A stretch of DNA of 64,000 bases from Flavobacteriales bacterium UBA7612 (GTDB lineage Bacteria; Bacteroidota; Bacteroidia; Flavobacteriales; Weeksellaceae), in the NCBI GenBank assembly GCA_002484335.1, contig DLJQ01000021.1, positions 1 to 64,000 on the forward strand. Direction: 5' to 3'. A program made the translations under genes and the position numbers. Below the pieces are notes generated by a model, which had not been told where the DNA came from, made no database searches, and worked only from the letters and a program-made list of their open reading frames with translations. Below are positions 1-8,801 of this stretch, one piece after another (position 1 is the stretch's first letter; each line of letters begins with the position of its first letter).

Positions 1-18
1 CGAATCCAGTAGGGACCA
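1..18 (+). tRNA. 3' end of a tRNA (partial, identity unknown)
   Basis: The first 18 bases read as the end of a T-loop, the 3' half of the T-stem, a 7-nt acceptor strand AGGGACC and discriminator A. The matching 5' acceptor would be GGTCCCT, outside the window. No CCA is encoded, as for the tRNA-Ser at 26362-26446. A terminator hairpin follows at once. The anticodon lies outside, so the amino acid cannot be given; Glu is one possibility from the acceptor sequence. Confidence 0.55.
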
Positions 19-23
19 CAAAT

Positions 24-57
24 AAAAAAGCATCTAAATTAATTTAGATGCTTTTTT
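24..57. terminator. Intrinsic terminator after the tRNA
   Basis: A perfect inverted repeat with core GCATCTAAATT is flanked by A and T runs on both sides. It can stop the tRNA transcript on the plus strand and could act in both directions. Confidence 0.8.
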
Positions 58-78
58 TTATATCCTATTATTTCATAT

Positions 79-111
79 AAAAAAAACAGATTAGATAAAC
101 TACCTAATCTG
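79..111 (-). terminator. Terminator of the DUF3857 operon
   Basis: On the minus strand an 8-bp stem (CAGATTAG paired with CTAATCTG) is followed by a run of eight T. It lies just downstream of the stop of the gene at 125-2143. Confidence 0.75.
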
Positions 112-124
112 ATTTTGAATTTAT

Positions 125-2143
125 TTATTCTTTAACAAGAATTACTTGCTGACTTTCTGCTTTTATTATATTCTCAGAAAATTCTTTCAAAGGTTTATAA
201 TAAGATGGTGGCAAAACACTATATGGTGTTATTTTGTATGATTGAGCAACAATATATCCATCTTTCTCAACCACTTTATATGCATAACCAGATGCTTGAT
301 CTTGCATTGTAAATTGTTTCTCCACTGGTAAAGCCTCTACTTTATATCCCGCAGGAATTTTAATATTCACAGTACTCACAGTTGTAATAGGAGCTCCAAA
401 TTCAATATTATAGTTACGTTGTTCCAAATTCAAATAATACTTTGTATTTGCTAAGAATAATAATGGATTGAATATGATTTTATTTCCTGCAACATCTACA
501 TTTGCATCAGAAAATTTAAATTGATGACGTATAATATTAATTTTATTGTCTTGGCTTTTAAAATCTGAAATTTCAAAATTGTATCCATCCACATATTCTT
601 TCTCAAAAGCTTTAGGATCTGAAGCAATTTCATTTTTATCAGCCATATAAAAATAATTATCTCTTAAGTTTGTAAAACTACCTGTTAAAGTTCCATCAGC
701 TTTCAAGTCTGCTGTAATTGTTTTCTTATTGTTGGTCATCACAGAGTTTCTTAATGGAATCTCTTTTACACCATTTTCCAACAACATAATACCTCTATCA
801 TTAATAGCTCTCAATGGTAATAAGTTTAACTGAGAGTTTTTATCTGTCGCATCAATTAAATAAAATTCATTATTAATAGTTGCTCCTGCAATTACATAAT
901 TTAATTTTGTTCTTGATGGAAAAGAATAATTAATTAAGCCATTATTCAAAGAACTTAAAACAATAGGATTAACATTAATTCCAGCTTTTTTAAGCATTGA
1001 GATTAGAAGTAAATTGATATCAGCAGAGTTTCCTGTTTTATCATTAAATGTTTTTCTAATTCCATTATCTGTAAATACAGAAAGATAATCATTCCAAGTA
1101 AAATTATTTTTTACATACTCAAAAATAGCTTCAGTTTTTTCTAAATCAGTATTTTTATTTGCTGTAAGAGTTTTTACCGTTTCATCAAGAAAATTATTTC
1201 CTGTTAGTTCTCTTCCTAAATTAGAATTATCCATTAAGTCTTTCCCAATTTTTTCCCAAGTTGTAGAAAAATTTTGAGGTGTTTGTCCTGGTTGTTTATA
1301 AGACGCTAACTCAAACTGTAAACTAGACAGCATATTTTTGTGATTCAATACATATGGTTCTTTTGAATATGTAGGTAAATTAGTTAAAGAATAACTTAAA
1401 GTATTTATTTTTAATTTACCATTTTGAATTGTAGAACTTCTATCTACAACTCCTGCGTTCATTGAAGGATCCAAACCACGATTATAAACTGTTGATGTGT
1501 ATGTATCTTCTTTAGAATCTTTAGTTATTTTCGGAGAAAAACTACCGCGTAAATCTTGTTGATAATTAAAATAATCTTGTGATTGAAATGTAAAGTTTGA
1601 ATTTACTACAGGAACAGATTGTTGAAAGTACCAGGTATCTGTACTACTAATAAATGGAGATAAAATTTCATATGAATATTCTAATATTGATCCATTTTTT
1701 ACATTCGGAAAAGTAAATGTTTGTTTATCTAAAAAACGATGTACTTTATCAAGAAAAATATCTTTCTTTTCTAATTTTTGCTGAACAATTTTTCCATTTT
1801 CTAAATTATAAGTTACAGCTTTTAAAGATAATAATTTATCTTGATCAGAACCTTCTGTTTTATAAATCGGAATACTTATAGTCAATATATCATTAGGTGT
1901 TTTATCTTTATCGAAAACAATGTAACGATAAAAAACTTTTTTTGTTTGCTCTACTCCTCCTTGATGAGTATTAAAAGTTACTTTATAATCCCCTTCTGAA
2001 TACAACACCTCTGCAGGAGCATCAGCTTGAATAGTACTCTTTATTTTTTCAAAATCTTGTTTTGAGATTTTACCAAATTTTACATCTTGTGCAAAACTTG
2101 TTACAGTCGCAATAGATGCTACAATAGTAAAAAATGTTTTCAT
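125..2143 (-). CDS. DUF3857 protein with a degenerate transglutaminase-like domain
   Basis: Secreted protein of 672 aa with a signal peptide ending near FAQ (residue 19). An N-terminal DUF3857-like region is followed by a transglutaminase-like core at about 330-440. Where the catalytic Cys is expected the sequence reads GNSADINLLL (Ser373), and the usual His position reads NYVIA, while the Asp in YLIDATD is kept. The fold is therefore probably present but not a Cys protease or transglutaminase. It is the second gene of a pair: the 631-aa paralogue ends 9 nt upstream. Function is unknown; the family is common in Bacteroidetes envelopes. A binding or structural role is inferred from the lost triad. 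Confidence 0.8.
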   Translation of the reverse strand: MKTFFTIVASIATVTSFAQDVKFGKISKQDFEKIKSTIQADAPAEVLYSEGDYKVTFNTHQGGVEQTKKVFYRYIVFDKDKTPNDILTISIPIYKTEGSDQDKLLSLKAVTYNLENGKIVQQKLEKKDIFLDKVHRFLDKQTFTFPNVKNGSILEYSYEILSPFISSTDTWYFQQSVPVVNSNFTFQSQDYFNYQQDLRGSFSPKITKDSKEDTYTSTVYNRGLDPSMNAGVVDRSSTIQNGKLKINTLSYSLTNLPTYSKEPYVLNHKNMLSSLQFELASYKQPGQTPQNFSTTWEKIGKDLMDNSNLGRELTGNNFLDETVKTLTANKNTDLEKTEAIFEYVKNNFTWNDYLSVFTDNGIRKTFNDKTGNSADINLLLISMLKKAGINVNPIVLSSLNNGLINYSFPSRTKLNYVIAGATINNEFYLIDATDKNSQLNLLPLRAINDRGIMLLENGVKEIPLRNSVMTNNKKTITADLKADGTLTGSFTNLRDNYFYMADKNEIASDPKAFEKEYVDGYNFEISDFKSQDNKINIIRHQFKFSDANVDVAGNKIIFNPLLFLANTKYYLNLEQRNYNIEFGAPITTVSTVNIKIPAGYKVEALPVEKQFTMQDQASGYAYKVVEKDGYIVAQSYKITPYSVLPPSYYKPLKEFSENIIKAESQQVILVKE

Positions 2144-2152
2144 AATAATAAT

Positions 2153-4048
2153 TTATAGTTTTTCTAATAATAGTTTAGTGTTGTCGTAACCTGCAATCTG
2201 TCTTCTAAAATCAACATAATCATTGAATTTATCTTTTGAAAATTTTCCAGAAAATTGCTTATATATACGTTTTATTTCAAAGTTGGTTTTATCTTTTGGT
2301 ATAATTTGTAATGTGTACTCTCCAAAAATAGATTTTACATTTATTGGTTCAAAAAATGTTGGCATATCATAACCAGCTGGTAAAGAAAGAATATAAGAAA
2401 CCTCATCAATATAACCTGTACCTATCATAAAATCGAACATTCTATTTTTTGATTTTTTTACAGAAGTTTCTTCTCTATTAATAGGAATTATATTAACAAT
2501 AATATTATTTCCTTGTATTTTAGCATAATTAGGAATTGAAAAATTAAAATCAGAAGTAAAAACTGCATTTTCCCAATTATTTGTAAACTTTTTAGTCTTA
2601 AAATTTATTCCAGGAAAATTTGAAAATCTATTTTTTAATCTTATATCTAAATCTTTTTCAGATAATTGAGATAAGCTTGCAAAATTTTGATACAATAGCC
2701 CTCTTGAATTTTCTGTAAATTCAAAATTTAAAGTTCCATCTGAGGCAAGAGAAGCTTTACCATTCACTAATAATTGATTATCTTCTGTATTAAATTGTTG
2801 AGCTGAAATTATTTTACCTCCTTCATTTTCAATAACAAATACTTTTCTATTCCCTGCGAAATCTCCAAGATAGTTAAAAGGAGCTGTTTGACTAGTAGCT
2901 TCTAACCAAATTGTTTCATCTTTCAAAGGAACGTAAACAATCATATGATTTCCTTGCTGATACATCATTTTATCATCAATATCAATTGGCTGCCTTCCTG
3001 CATATAAAATTGTATGATATGCTTTTATACCTACGGCATCAAGCATACTAATCATATAGTTTGATAATGCTTTACAGTCACCATAACTTTTACTTTCAAC
3101 ATAGGATGCAGGAAAAGGTGAAAGTCCTCCAATTCCCAATTGTACTCCAATATACCTAACTTTATTTTGTAAATGTTTGTATAAAATCTGAACTTTTTCA
3201 CGATCAGTTTTTGCATTTTTTACTAAATCTTGAAAGTATAATTTTTGATTTGAAGTTAAATCTAATTTACCTTGAATTAGATTTTCATAAGACCATTTTC
3301 CATAATCATTCCAATTATCAAATGTTCCTTTTCTTCCATCAATATTAATTTGATTAGAGGCTAATATAACACTCGGAAAAAAATCTCTAAGATTTATCAT
3401 ATTATCTTCTTCTTCAAAAGCTGGTATATCAATCAATTCATATTTTAAATTATTAATATCACCAGATTTTACAACATTAAAATGATTAAAATTATTTTCC
3501 TTTAAACGGATAGTTGAATTGGTCTTATTATTAAATTGATAAATTGCTTTTTCAATAGCTAAATTAGGAGCTATAATAGGAAACCATCTTGGAATAAAAA
3601 GTGTATTTTTTATTGTAGAAATTATTTTATAATGCAATGTATAAGGATAAGATATAGGTGTAAAATTTAAATATTTTATCCTCTCATCCGTGTACATTTG
3701 CCCATCAGTAATATAACTTTGATCATTAAAATCTTTTGATTTAAATTTCTTTACTTCTTTACCATTACTATCAAGTAAAGTAGCTTCAAAAAGATCAATT
3801 TTAGTATTAGGATTATAATTTGATCTTGCGTTTACATAGCTATCTCCTGCCTTATTTAAAACTGTTATTACAACATCTTCTGTGTATTTTAATTCATCTA
3901 TTTTTATCAGTTCTATAGATTCATTACTTTGACGTATTACAGCATAAGCATTATCTACTAATTTTTCTGGAATTTTATTTACTGTATATTCTTGAGAAAA
4001 AGAAAATTGAGTAGTAAAAAATAAAGAAAGAAGTAAAAATTTATTCAT
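2153..4048 (-). CDS. DUF3857 and transglutaminase domain protein, triad largely intact
   Basis: Secreted protein of 631 aa with a signal peptide cleaved near FSQ (residue 19). A DUF3857 region covers about 40-230 and a transglutaminase-like domain about 280-400. Cys325 in SYGDCKALSN and His368 in GNHMIVYV match the catalytic Cys and His; the third position is Glu383 in WLEATSQ, a variant of the usual Asp. It is the first gene of a two-gene operon with the 672-aa paralogue, so an apparently active and an apparently inactive member are co-expressed. The substrate is unknown. A TATATTTG box 42 nt upstream may be the promoter. Confidence 0.82.
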   Translation of the reverse strand: MNKFLLLSLFFTTQFSFSQEYTVNKIPEKLVDNAYAVIRQSNESIELIKIDELKYTEDVVITVLNKAGDSYVNARSNYNPNTKIDLFEATLLDSNGKEVKKFKSKDFNDQSYITDGQMYTDERIKYLNFTPISYPYTLHYKIISTIKNTLFIPRWFPIIAPNLAIEKAIYQFNNKTNSTIRLKENNFNHFNVVKSGDINNLKYELIDIPAFEEEDNMINLRDFFPSVILASNQINIDGRKGTFDNWNDYGKWSYENLIQGKLDLTSNQKLYFQDLVKNAKTDREKVQILYKHLQNKVRYIGVQLGIGGLSPFPASYVESKSYGDCKALSNYMISMLDAVGIKAYHTILYAGRQPIDIDDKMMYQQGNHMIVYVPLKDETIWLEATSQTAPFNYLGDFAGNRKVFVIENEGGKIISAQQFNTEDNQLLVNGKASLASDGTLNFEFTENSRGLLYQNFASLSQLSEKDLDIRLKNRFSNFPGINFKTKKFTNNWENAVFTSDFNFSIPNYAKIQGNNIIVNIIPINREETSVKKSKNRMFDFMIGTGYIDEVSYILSLPAGYDMPTFFEPINVKSIFGEYTLQIIPKDKTNFEIKRIYKQFSGKFSKDKFNDYVDFRRQIAGYDNTKLLLEKL

Positions 4049-4089
4049 ATATTAATTTAGTATTTTAAATTGTTAATTATTTAACTAAA

Positions 4090-4097
4090 CAAATATA
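4090..4097 (-). promoter_or_regulatory. Putative -7 box for the DUF3857 operon
   Basis: Minus-strand TATATTTG matches the Bacteroidetes -7 consensus TAnnTTTG, about 42 nt before the start codon at 4048. No TTG is found at the right distance upstream, so this is only a half-match. Confidence 0.4.
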
Positions 4098-4141
4098 GAT
4101 TTATTGTTAATTTCTATGATATAATTTTGTCTTCATAAAAT

Positions 4142-4173
4142 AAAAAAGCCTCAGTTTATACTGAGGCTTTTTT
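4142..4173 (-). terminator. Terminator of the ileS-dksA-lspA operon
   Basis: Stem GCCTCAG/CTGAGGC with a 6-nt loop and A/T runs on both sides, starting one base beyond the lspA stop codon. It is symmetrical and may work in both directions. Confidence 0.8.
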
Positions 4174-4174
4174 A

Positions 4175-4819
4175 TTAAAATCTTAATCTTATACCACTTC
4201 TGGTTGTAAAAGCTTTTTTTCTAAAAAGGAATAAACTTAGTCCTCCTACAAATATAGCTGAATCAGCAATATTAAATACAGGTTGAAAAAATTTATAATG
4301 CTGTCCTCCTACTATTGGTAGCCAAGATGGCCAATCAAACTCAACAATAGGAAAATATAACATATCTACTACACATCCTGTAAACCAAGAGGAATAACCT
4401 GAAAAATCAGCTTTAGCAATTCCTGGATAACCTATCCAATCTTGATACATATTACTAAACGTTGTTCCTTTATCGAAAATAACTCCGTAAAAAATTCCAT
4501 CAATTACATTACCTATTGCACCTGCCAATACAAGAGCTACAGGAATAATAAAATAATTAGTATTCAATTTTTTTGACCAAGCATTAATATAATAAATAAT
4601 CATGCCTATTAATACTATTCTCAAAATAGAAAGAATTATTTTTCCTGTTTCTCCTCCAAAGTGCATTCCATATGCCATACCAGGATTTTCTACAAAAGCA
4701 ATTTTAAACCAACCTAATACATTTACATCTTCTCCTAAAAAAAAATGAGTTTTAACGTAAAATTTACTAAGCTGGTCTATAATTAGAACCAAAATGGTAA
4801 TGAGTGTTACTTTTTTCAA
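4175..4819 (-). CDS. lspA: Lipoprotein signal peptidase (signal peptidase II)
   Basis: Inner membrane aspartyl protease that removes the signal peptide from prolipoproteins after lipidation. The 214-aa protein carries the family boxes: IDQLSKF at the N terminus, FVENPGMAYG at 43-51, AIGNVIDGIFYG at 101-112, CVVDML with Asp152 and FNIADSA with Asp186. The two Asp residues match the catalytic pair of LspA. It is about 50 residues longer than the E. coli enzyme because of an insertion at about 113-147, as in other Bacteroidetes. It is the last gene of ileS-dksA-lspA, 9 nt from its neighbour. Many lipoproteins in this window are likely substrates. Confidence 0.95.
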   Translation of the reverse strand: MKKVTLITILVLIIDQLSKFYVKTHFFLGEDVNVLGWFKIAFVENPGMAYGMHFGGETGKIILSILRIVLIGMIIYYINAWSKKLNTNYFIIPVALVLAGAIGNVIDGIFYGVIFDKGTTFSNMYQDWIGYPGIAKADFSGYSSWFTGCVVDMLYFPIVEFDWPSWLPIVGGQHYKFFQPVFNIADSAIFVGGLSLFLFRKKAFTTRSGIRLRF

Positions 4820-4828
4820 AATAATTTA

Positions 4829-5212
4829 TTAGCGTTGCATATTTTTAGCTTCAATACTTAATGTAGCATGAGGAACTAATTTTAAACGTTCTTTATTTAT
4901 TAATTTACCTGTTACACGACAAATACCGTATGTTTTATTTTCAATACGAATAAGAGCATTTTTTAAATCACGGATAAATTTATCTTGACGTGCAGCTAAT
5001 TGTGCATTTTGTTCTTTTGACATTGTTTCAGAACCTTCTTCAAATGCTTTGAATGTTGGAGACGTATCATCTGTCCCGTTATTACTATTATTTGTATATG
5101 ATTCTTTTAATAGTTCATAATCTTTTAAAGCTTGATCTAATTTTTCTTGAATTATAGCTTTAAATTCTTCCAACTCTTTATCAGAGTATCTTACTTTTTC
5201 TTCTGTTGCCAT
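4829..5212 (-). CDS. DksA/TraR family protein with degenerate zinc finger
   Basis: Protein of 127 aa with an N-terminal coiled-coil-like helical region (about 10-90) and a C-terminal part matching the DksA/TraR finger. DksA-type proteins bind the RNA polymerase secondary channel and adjust stress and rRNA transcription. Only one Cys remains, in YGICRVTGKL; the other positions of the usual four-Cys finger read TGKL and PHATL. This loss is usual in Bacteroidetes members, so zinc binding is not expected. It sits between ileS (4 nt away) and lspA (9 nt away) in one operon. Confidence 0.88.
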   Translation of the reverse strand: MATEEKVRYSDKELEEFKAIIQEKLDQALKDYELLKESYTNNSNNGTDDTSPTFKAFEEGSETMSKEQNAQLAARQDKFIRDLKNALIRIENKTYGICRVTGKLINKERLKLVPHATLSIEAKNMQR

Positions 5213-5216
5213 ACGC

Positions 5217-8200
5217 TTACAGTTTAGTAATCGAAATTTGTGTTAACAAACCATTAATCTCAATTTCTGTTCCATTTTCTATTATATCTTGTAAAACAAG
5301 ATCTTCTGCTAATGTTTCAGAACAAATGTAATCTTTGTTTTGTCCAACCGCCTTTACGATTGATTCATCATTTTTTAAGTTAAGTCTAATTTTGTCGGTT
5401 ACCTCTAATCCAGTTTCCTTACGTAAATTTTGAATTCTATTTACTAATTCTCTAGCAACTCCTTCATTAATTAATTCATCAGTTAATTGTAAATCAAGAG
5501 CAACTGTCAATGTTGAATTAGATGCTACAGTCCATCCTGGAATATCCTTAGTAGCAATTTCAAAATCTTCTATATCTAAAGATAATATTTTGTTGTCAAT
5601 TTCCAAGTCTATTTTTCCTGATTGCTCCAAATTAACAATTTGTTCATTTGTTATTTGACTTGTAGCAGCAGAAATAGCTTTCATTTCCTTTCCGTATTTT
5701 GGTCCTAAAGTTTTAAAATTAGGCTTTATCGATTTTACTAAAAGGCTAGAAGCTTCTTCGTTTGTAATCAACTGAATCTCTTTCACATTTACTTCCTGTT
5801 TCAATAAATCTGTAACAGCTTCTAAATTAGCTTTCATTTTATCATTTAATACAGGAATCATTACTTTTTGTAATGGCTGGCGTACTCTATTATCGCTTAA
5901 TTTACGAAGAGATAAAATCATACTTGTAGCAGTTTGTGCTAAATGTGTTTGTTCTTCTAATTCAGTTTTAATTAACGATTCATCAACTTTAGGAAAATCT
6001 GCTAAGTGAACAGACTCAGCTGCATTTTTTCCTGTCGCTATATTTAAATCTTTATATAATTGATCCATAAAGAATGGAGCTATTGGAGATCCTAAAATAG
6101 CTACTGTTTCTAAAACTGTATATAAAGTTTGATATGCTGCGATTTTATCTTTTGAATAATCTCCTTTCCAGAAACGTCTTCTTGATAAACGCACATGCCA
6201 GTTAGATAAATTATCTATTACAAATTCTTGAATTGCACGAGCAGCTTTTGTAGGTTCATATTCTGATAAAAATGCATCAACTTTCTTTGTTAATGTATTT
6301 AGTTCAGAAATAATCCATTGATCTAATTCGGCTCTTTCATTTACTGGTATTTCTTCTTCAGCAAATGTAAAACCATCTACATTAGCATATAAAGCAAAGA
6401 ACGAATAAGTATTATATAATGTTCCAAAAAATTTACGACGAACTTCATCAACTCCAGCAATATCAAATTTTAAATTTTCCCATGGCTGAGCATTTGAGAT
6501 CATGTACCAACGCGTAGCATCCGGTCCATAAGTCGCTAAAGTTTCGAATGGATCTACAGCATTACCTAAGCGTTTAGACATTTTTTGTCCATTTTTATCT
6601 AAGACTAATCCATTAGACATTACATTTTTGTATGCTTTAGAATCGAACACTAATGTTCCTATTGCATGTAAAGTATAGAACCAACCACGTGTTTGGTCTA
6701 CTCCTTCTGCAATAAAATCAGCTGGATACATTGTTCCATTATCAATCAATTCTTTATTTTCGAATGGGTAATGAACTTGTGCATATGGCATTGCTCCAGA
6801 ATCAAACCAAACATCAATTAAATCAGCTTCACGTTTCATTGGTTTACCAGAAGCAGAAACTAACGTAATTTCATCAACTACATTTTTATGTAAATCAATT
6901 AAATCATAGTTTTCTTCTGACATATTACCGATTTGAAAATCTTTAAAAGGGTTTTCTTTTTGAACACCTGCAGCTATAGATTTTTCTATTTCTGTAATTA
7001 ATTCCTCAACAGAACCAATGATTAATTCTTCATCGCCTTCATCTGTTCTCCAGATTGGTAATGGAATTCCCCAATAACGAGAACGAGATAAATTCCAATC
7101 ATTCGCATTCTCTAACCAATTTCCAAAACGACCTTCTCCTGTTGCTTTTGGCTTCCAGTTGATTTCTTTATTCAATTGAACCATGCGATCTTTTACATCA
7201 GTAACTTTGATGAACCAAGAATCTAATGGATAATATAAAATTGGCTTATCTGTTCTCCAACAATGTGGATAACTGTGTTTATATTTTTCTACTTTGAAGG
7301 CTTGATTACGTTCTTTTAATAAAATTGCAATCTCTACATCTACTGATTTCTCAGGAGCTGTACCATCATCATAGTATTCATTTTTAACATATTTGCCTCC
7401 AAAACCTTCTGGTAAAGATTCAACAAATCGTCCTTGTAAATCTACTAAAGGAACAGGATTTCCATTTTTATCTAAGACCAACATTGGAGGAATACCTGCA
7501 TCTTTAGAAACACGAGCATCATCAGCACCAAAAGTAGGAGCTGTATGTACAATACCTGTACCATCTTCTGTAGTAACAAAATCTCCAGGGATTACACGAA
7601 ATGCATCTTCTACCTTTTCAAAAGGAGTTGCCCATGGTAATAACTGTTCGTATTTAGTTCCTACTAACTCTTCTCCTTTATATTCTCCTACAATTCTGTA
7701 AGGAATTTGTTTATTTCCTGCTGCATAAACTTTGAAATCATCTTCAGTTTCTGCTAAAAAATATGGTTTACTAAATTGTTTATTTACTAATGATTTTGCT
7801 AATACAACACGTATTGGTTCAAAAGTATATTGATTATATGTTTCTACAACTACATAATCTATCTTTGGTCCAACAGTTAATGCTGTATTTGATGGTAAAG
7901 TCCATGGAGTTGTTGTCCAAGCTAAAAAATAAGTATCACCATCAAATTTTTGAAATAATTCTGATTCTTTTTTAATCTTGAATTGAGCAACAATTGTTGT
8001 ATCTGTAACGTCTTGATATGTACCTGGCTGATTTAATTCATGCGATGATAAACCAGTCCCAGCTTTAGGAGAATATGGTTGTATTGTATACCCTTTATAA
8101 AGCAAATCTTTATTATAAATTTGTTTTAATAACCACCATACAGATTCCATATACTTTGGTTTATATGTAATGTAAGGATCATTCATATCAACCCAATAAC

Positions 8201-8621
8201 CCATTTTTTCTGTCAAATCATTCCACAAATCTGTATAACGCATTACTGTACGCTTACATGCTTCGTTGTATTCTTCTACAGAAATTTTAGATCCAATATC
8301 TTCTTTTGTAATTCCTAATTCTTTTTCTGTACCCAACTCTACAGGTAAACCATGAGTATCCCAACCTGCTTTACGAAAAACTTGTTTCCCCTTTAAAGTT
8401 TGGTAACGACAAAATATATCTTTTATCGAACGTGCTAAAACATGGTGAATTCCTGGCTTTCCGTTTGCAGAAGGAGGTCCTTCATAAAATACGTACGAGT
8501 CTTTTCCTTCACGTGACGTAATACTCTTTTCGAAAACATTATTTTGCTTCCAATCTTCTAATGTTTCATTTGAAACTTGTACTAGGTCTAAATGCTTATA
8601 TTCTTTAAACTTTTTTGCCAT
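5217..8621 (-). CDS. ileS: Isoleucyl-tRNA synthetase, type 2 with swapped signature motif
   Basis: Cytoplasmic class I aminoacyl-tRNA synthetase of 1134 aa that charges tRNA-Ile. The ATP-binding signature near residues 49-60 reads PPSANGKPGIHH, so the canonical HxGH is replaced by G57-I-H59-H60. KMSKR lies near residue 680 in KNGQKMSKRLGN. The CP1 editing domain is present (TTTPWTLPSN near 235). Length and motif fit the eukaryote-like IleRS2 group, known for tolerance to mupirocin. It is the first gene of the operon with the dksA-like gene and lspA. The start ATG at 8621 directly precedes the conserved N-terminal KYKHLDLVQ-like region. Confidence 0.96.
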   Translation of the reverse strand: MAKKFKEYKHLDLVQVSNETLEDWKQNNVFEKSITSREGKDSYVFYEGPPSANGKPGIHHVLARSIKDIFCRYQTLKGKQVFRKAGWDTHGLPVELGTEKELGITKEDIGSKISVEEYNEACKRTVMRYTDLWNDLTEKMGYWVDMNDPYITYKPKYMESVWWLLKQIYNKDLLYKGYTIQPYSPKAGTGLSSHELNQPGTYQDVTDTTIVAQFKIKKESELFQKFDGDTYFLAWTTTPWTLPSNTALTVGPKIDYVVVETYNQYTFEPIRVVLAKSLVNKQFSKPYFLAETEDDFKVYAAGNKQIPYRIVGEYKGEELVGTKYEQLLPWATPFEKVEDAFRVIPGDFVTTEDGTGIVHTAPTFGADDARVSKDAGIPPMLVLDKNGNPVPLVDLQGRFVESLPEGFGGKYVKNEYYDDGTAPEKSVDVEIAILLKERNQAFKVEKYKHSYPHCWRTDKPILYYPLDSWFIKVTDVKDRMVQLNKEINWKPKATGEGRFGNWLENANDWNLSRSRYWGIPLPIWRTDEGDEELIIGSVEELITEIEKSIAAGVQKENPFKDFQIGNMSEENYDLIDLHKNVVDEITLVSASGKPMKREADLIDVWFDSGAMPYAQVHYPFENKELIDNGTMYPADFIAEGVDQTRGWFYTLHAIGTLVFDSKAYKNVMSNGLVLDKNGQKMSKRLGNAVDPFETLATYGPDATRWYMISNAQPWENLKFDIAGVDEVRRKFFGTLYNTYSFFALYANVDGFTFAEEEIPVNERAELDQWIISELNTLTKKVDAFLSEYEPTKAARAIQEFVIDNLSNWHVRLSRRRFWKGDYSKDKIAAYQTLYTVLETVAILGSPIAPFFMDQLYKDLNIATGKNAAESVHLADFPKVDESLIKTELEEQTHLAQTATSMILSLRKLSDNRVRQPLQKVMIPVLNDKMKANLEAVTDLLKQEVNVKEIQLITNEEASSLLVKSIKPNFKTLGPKYGKEMKAISAATSQITNEQIVNLEQSGKIDLEIDNKILSLDIEDFEIATKDIPGWTVASNSTLTVALDLQLTDELINEGVARELVNRIQNLRKETGLEVTDKIRLNLKNDESIVKAVGQNKDYICSETLAEDLVLQDIIENGTEIEINGLLTQISITKL

Positions 8622-8801
8622 CGAATTCTTCTTTATATCTTCTAAATCAAGGAGTGCGAATATAAGAATTTTTTAGATAATTTTCTAGCTATTTATTAGA
8701 AAATCATTTTAATAATTGCTTAATTTTATAGCGATATACGACATTTTGTCGTTTTCATAAAAAATAATGTTTTTTACAAATCAAATTTCACAAATTAACC
8801 A

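Noticed and set aside
7393..7701. 102-aa open frame on the plus strand
   Set aside because: It lies antisense inside ileS and has a composition typical of a shadow frame, with no start context or family pattern.
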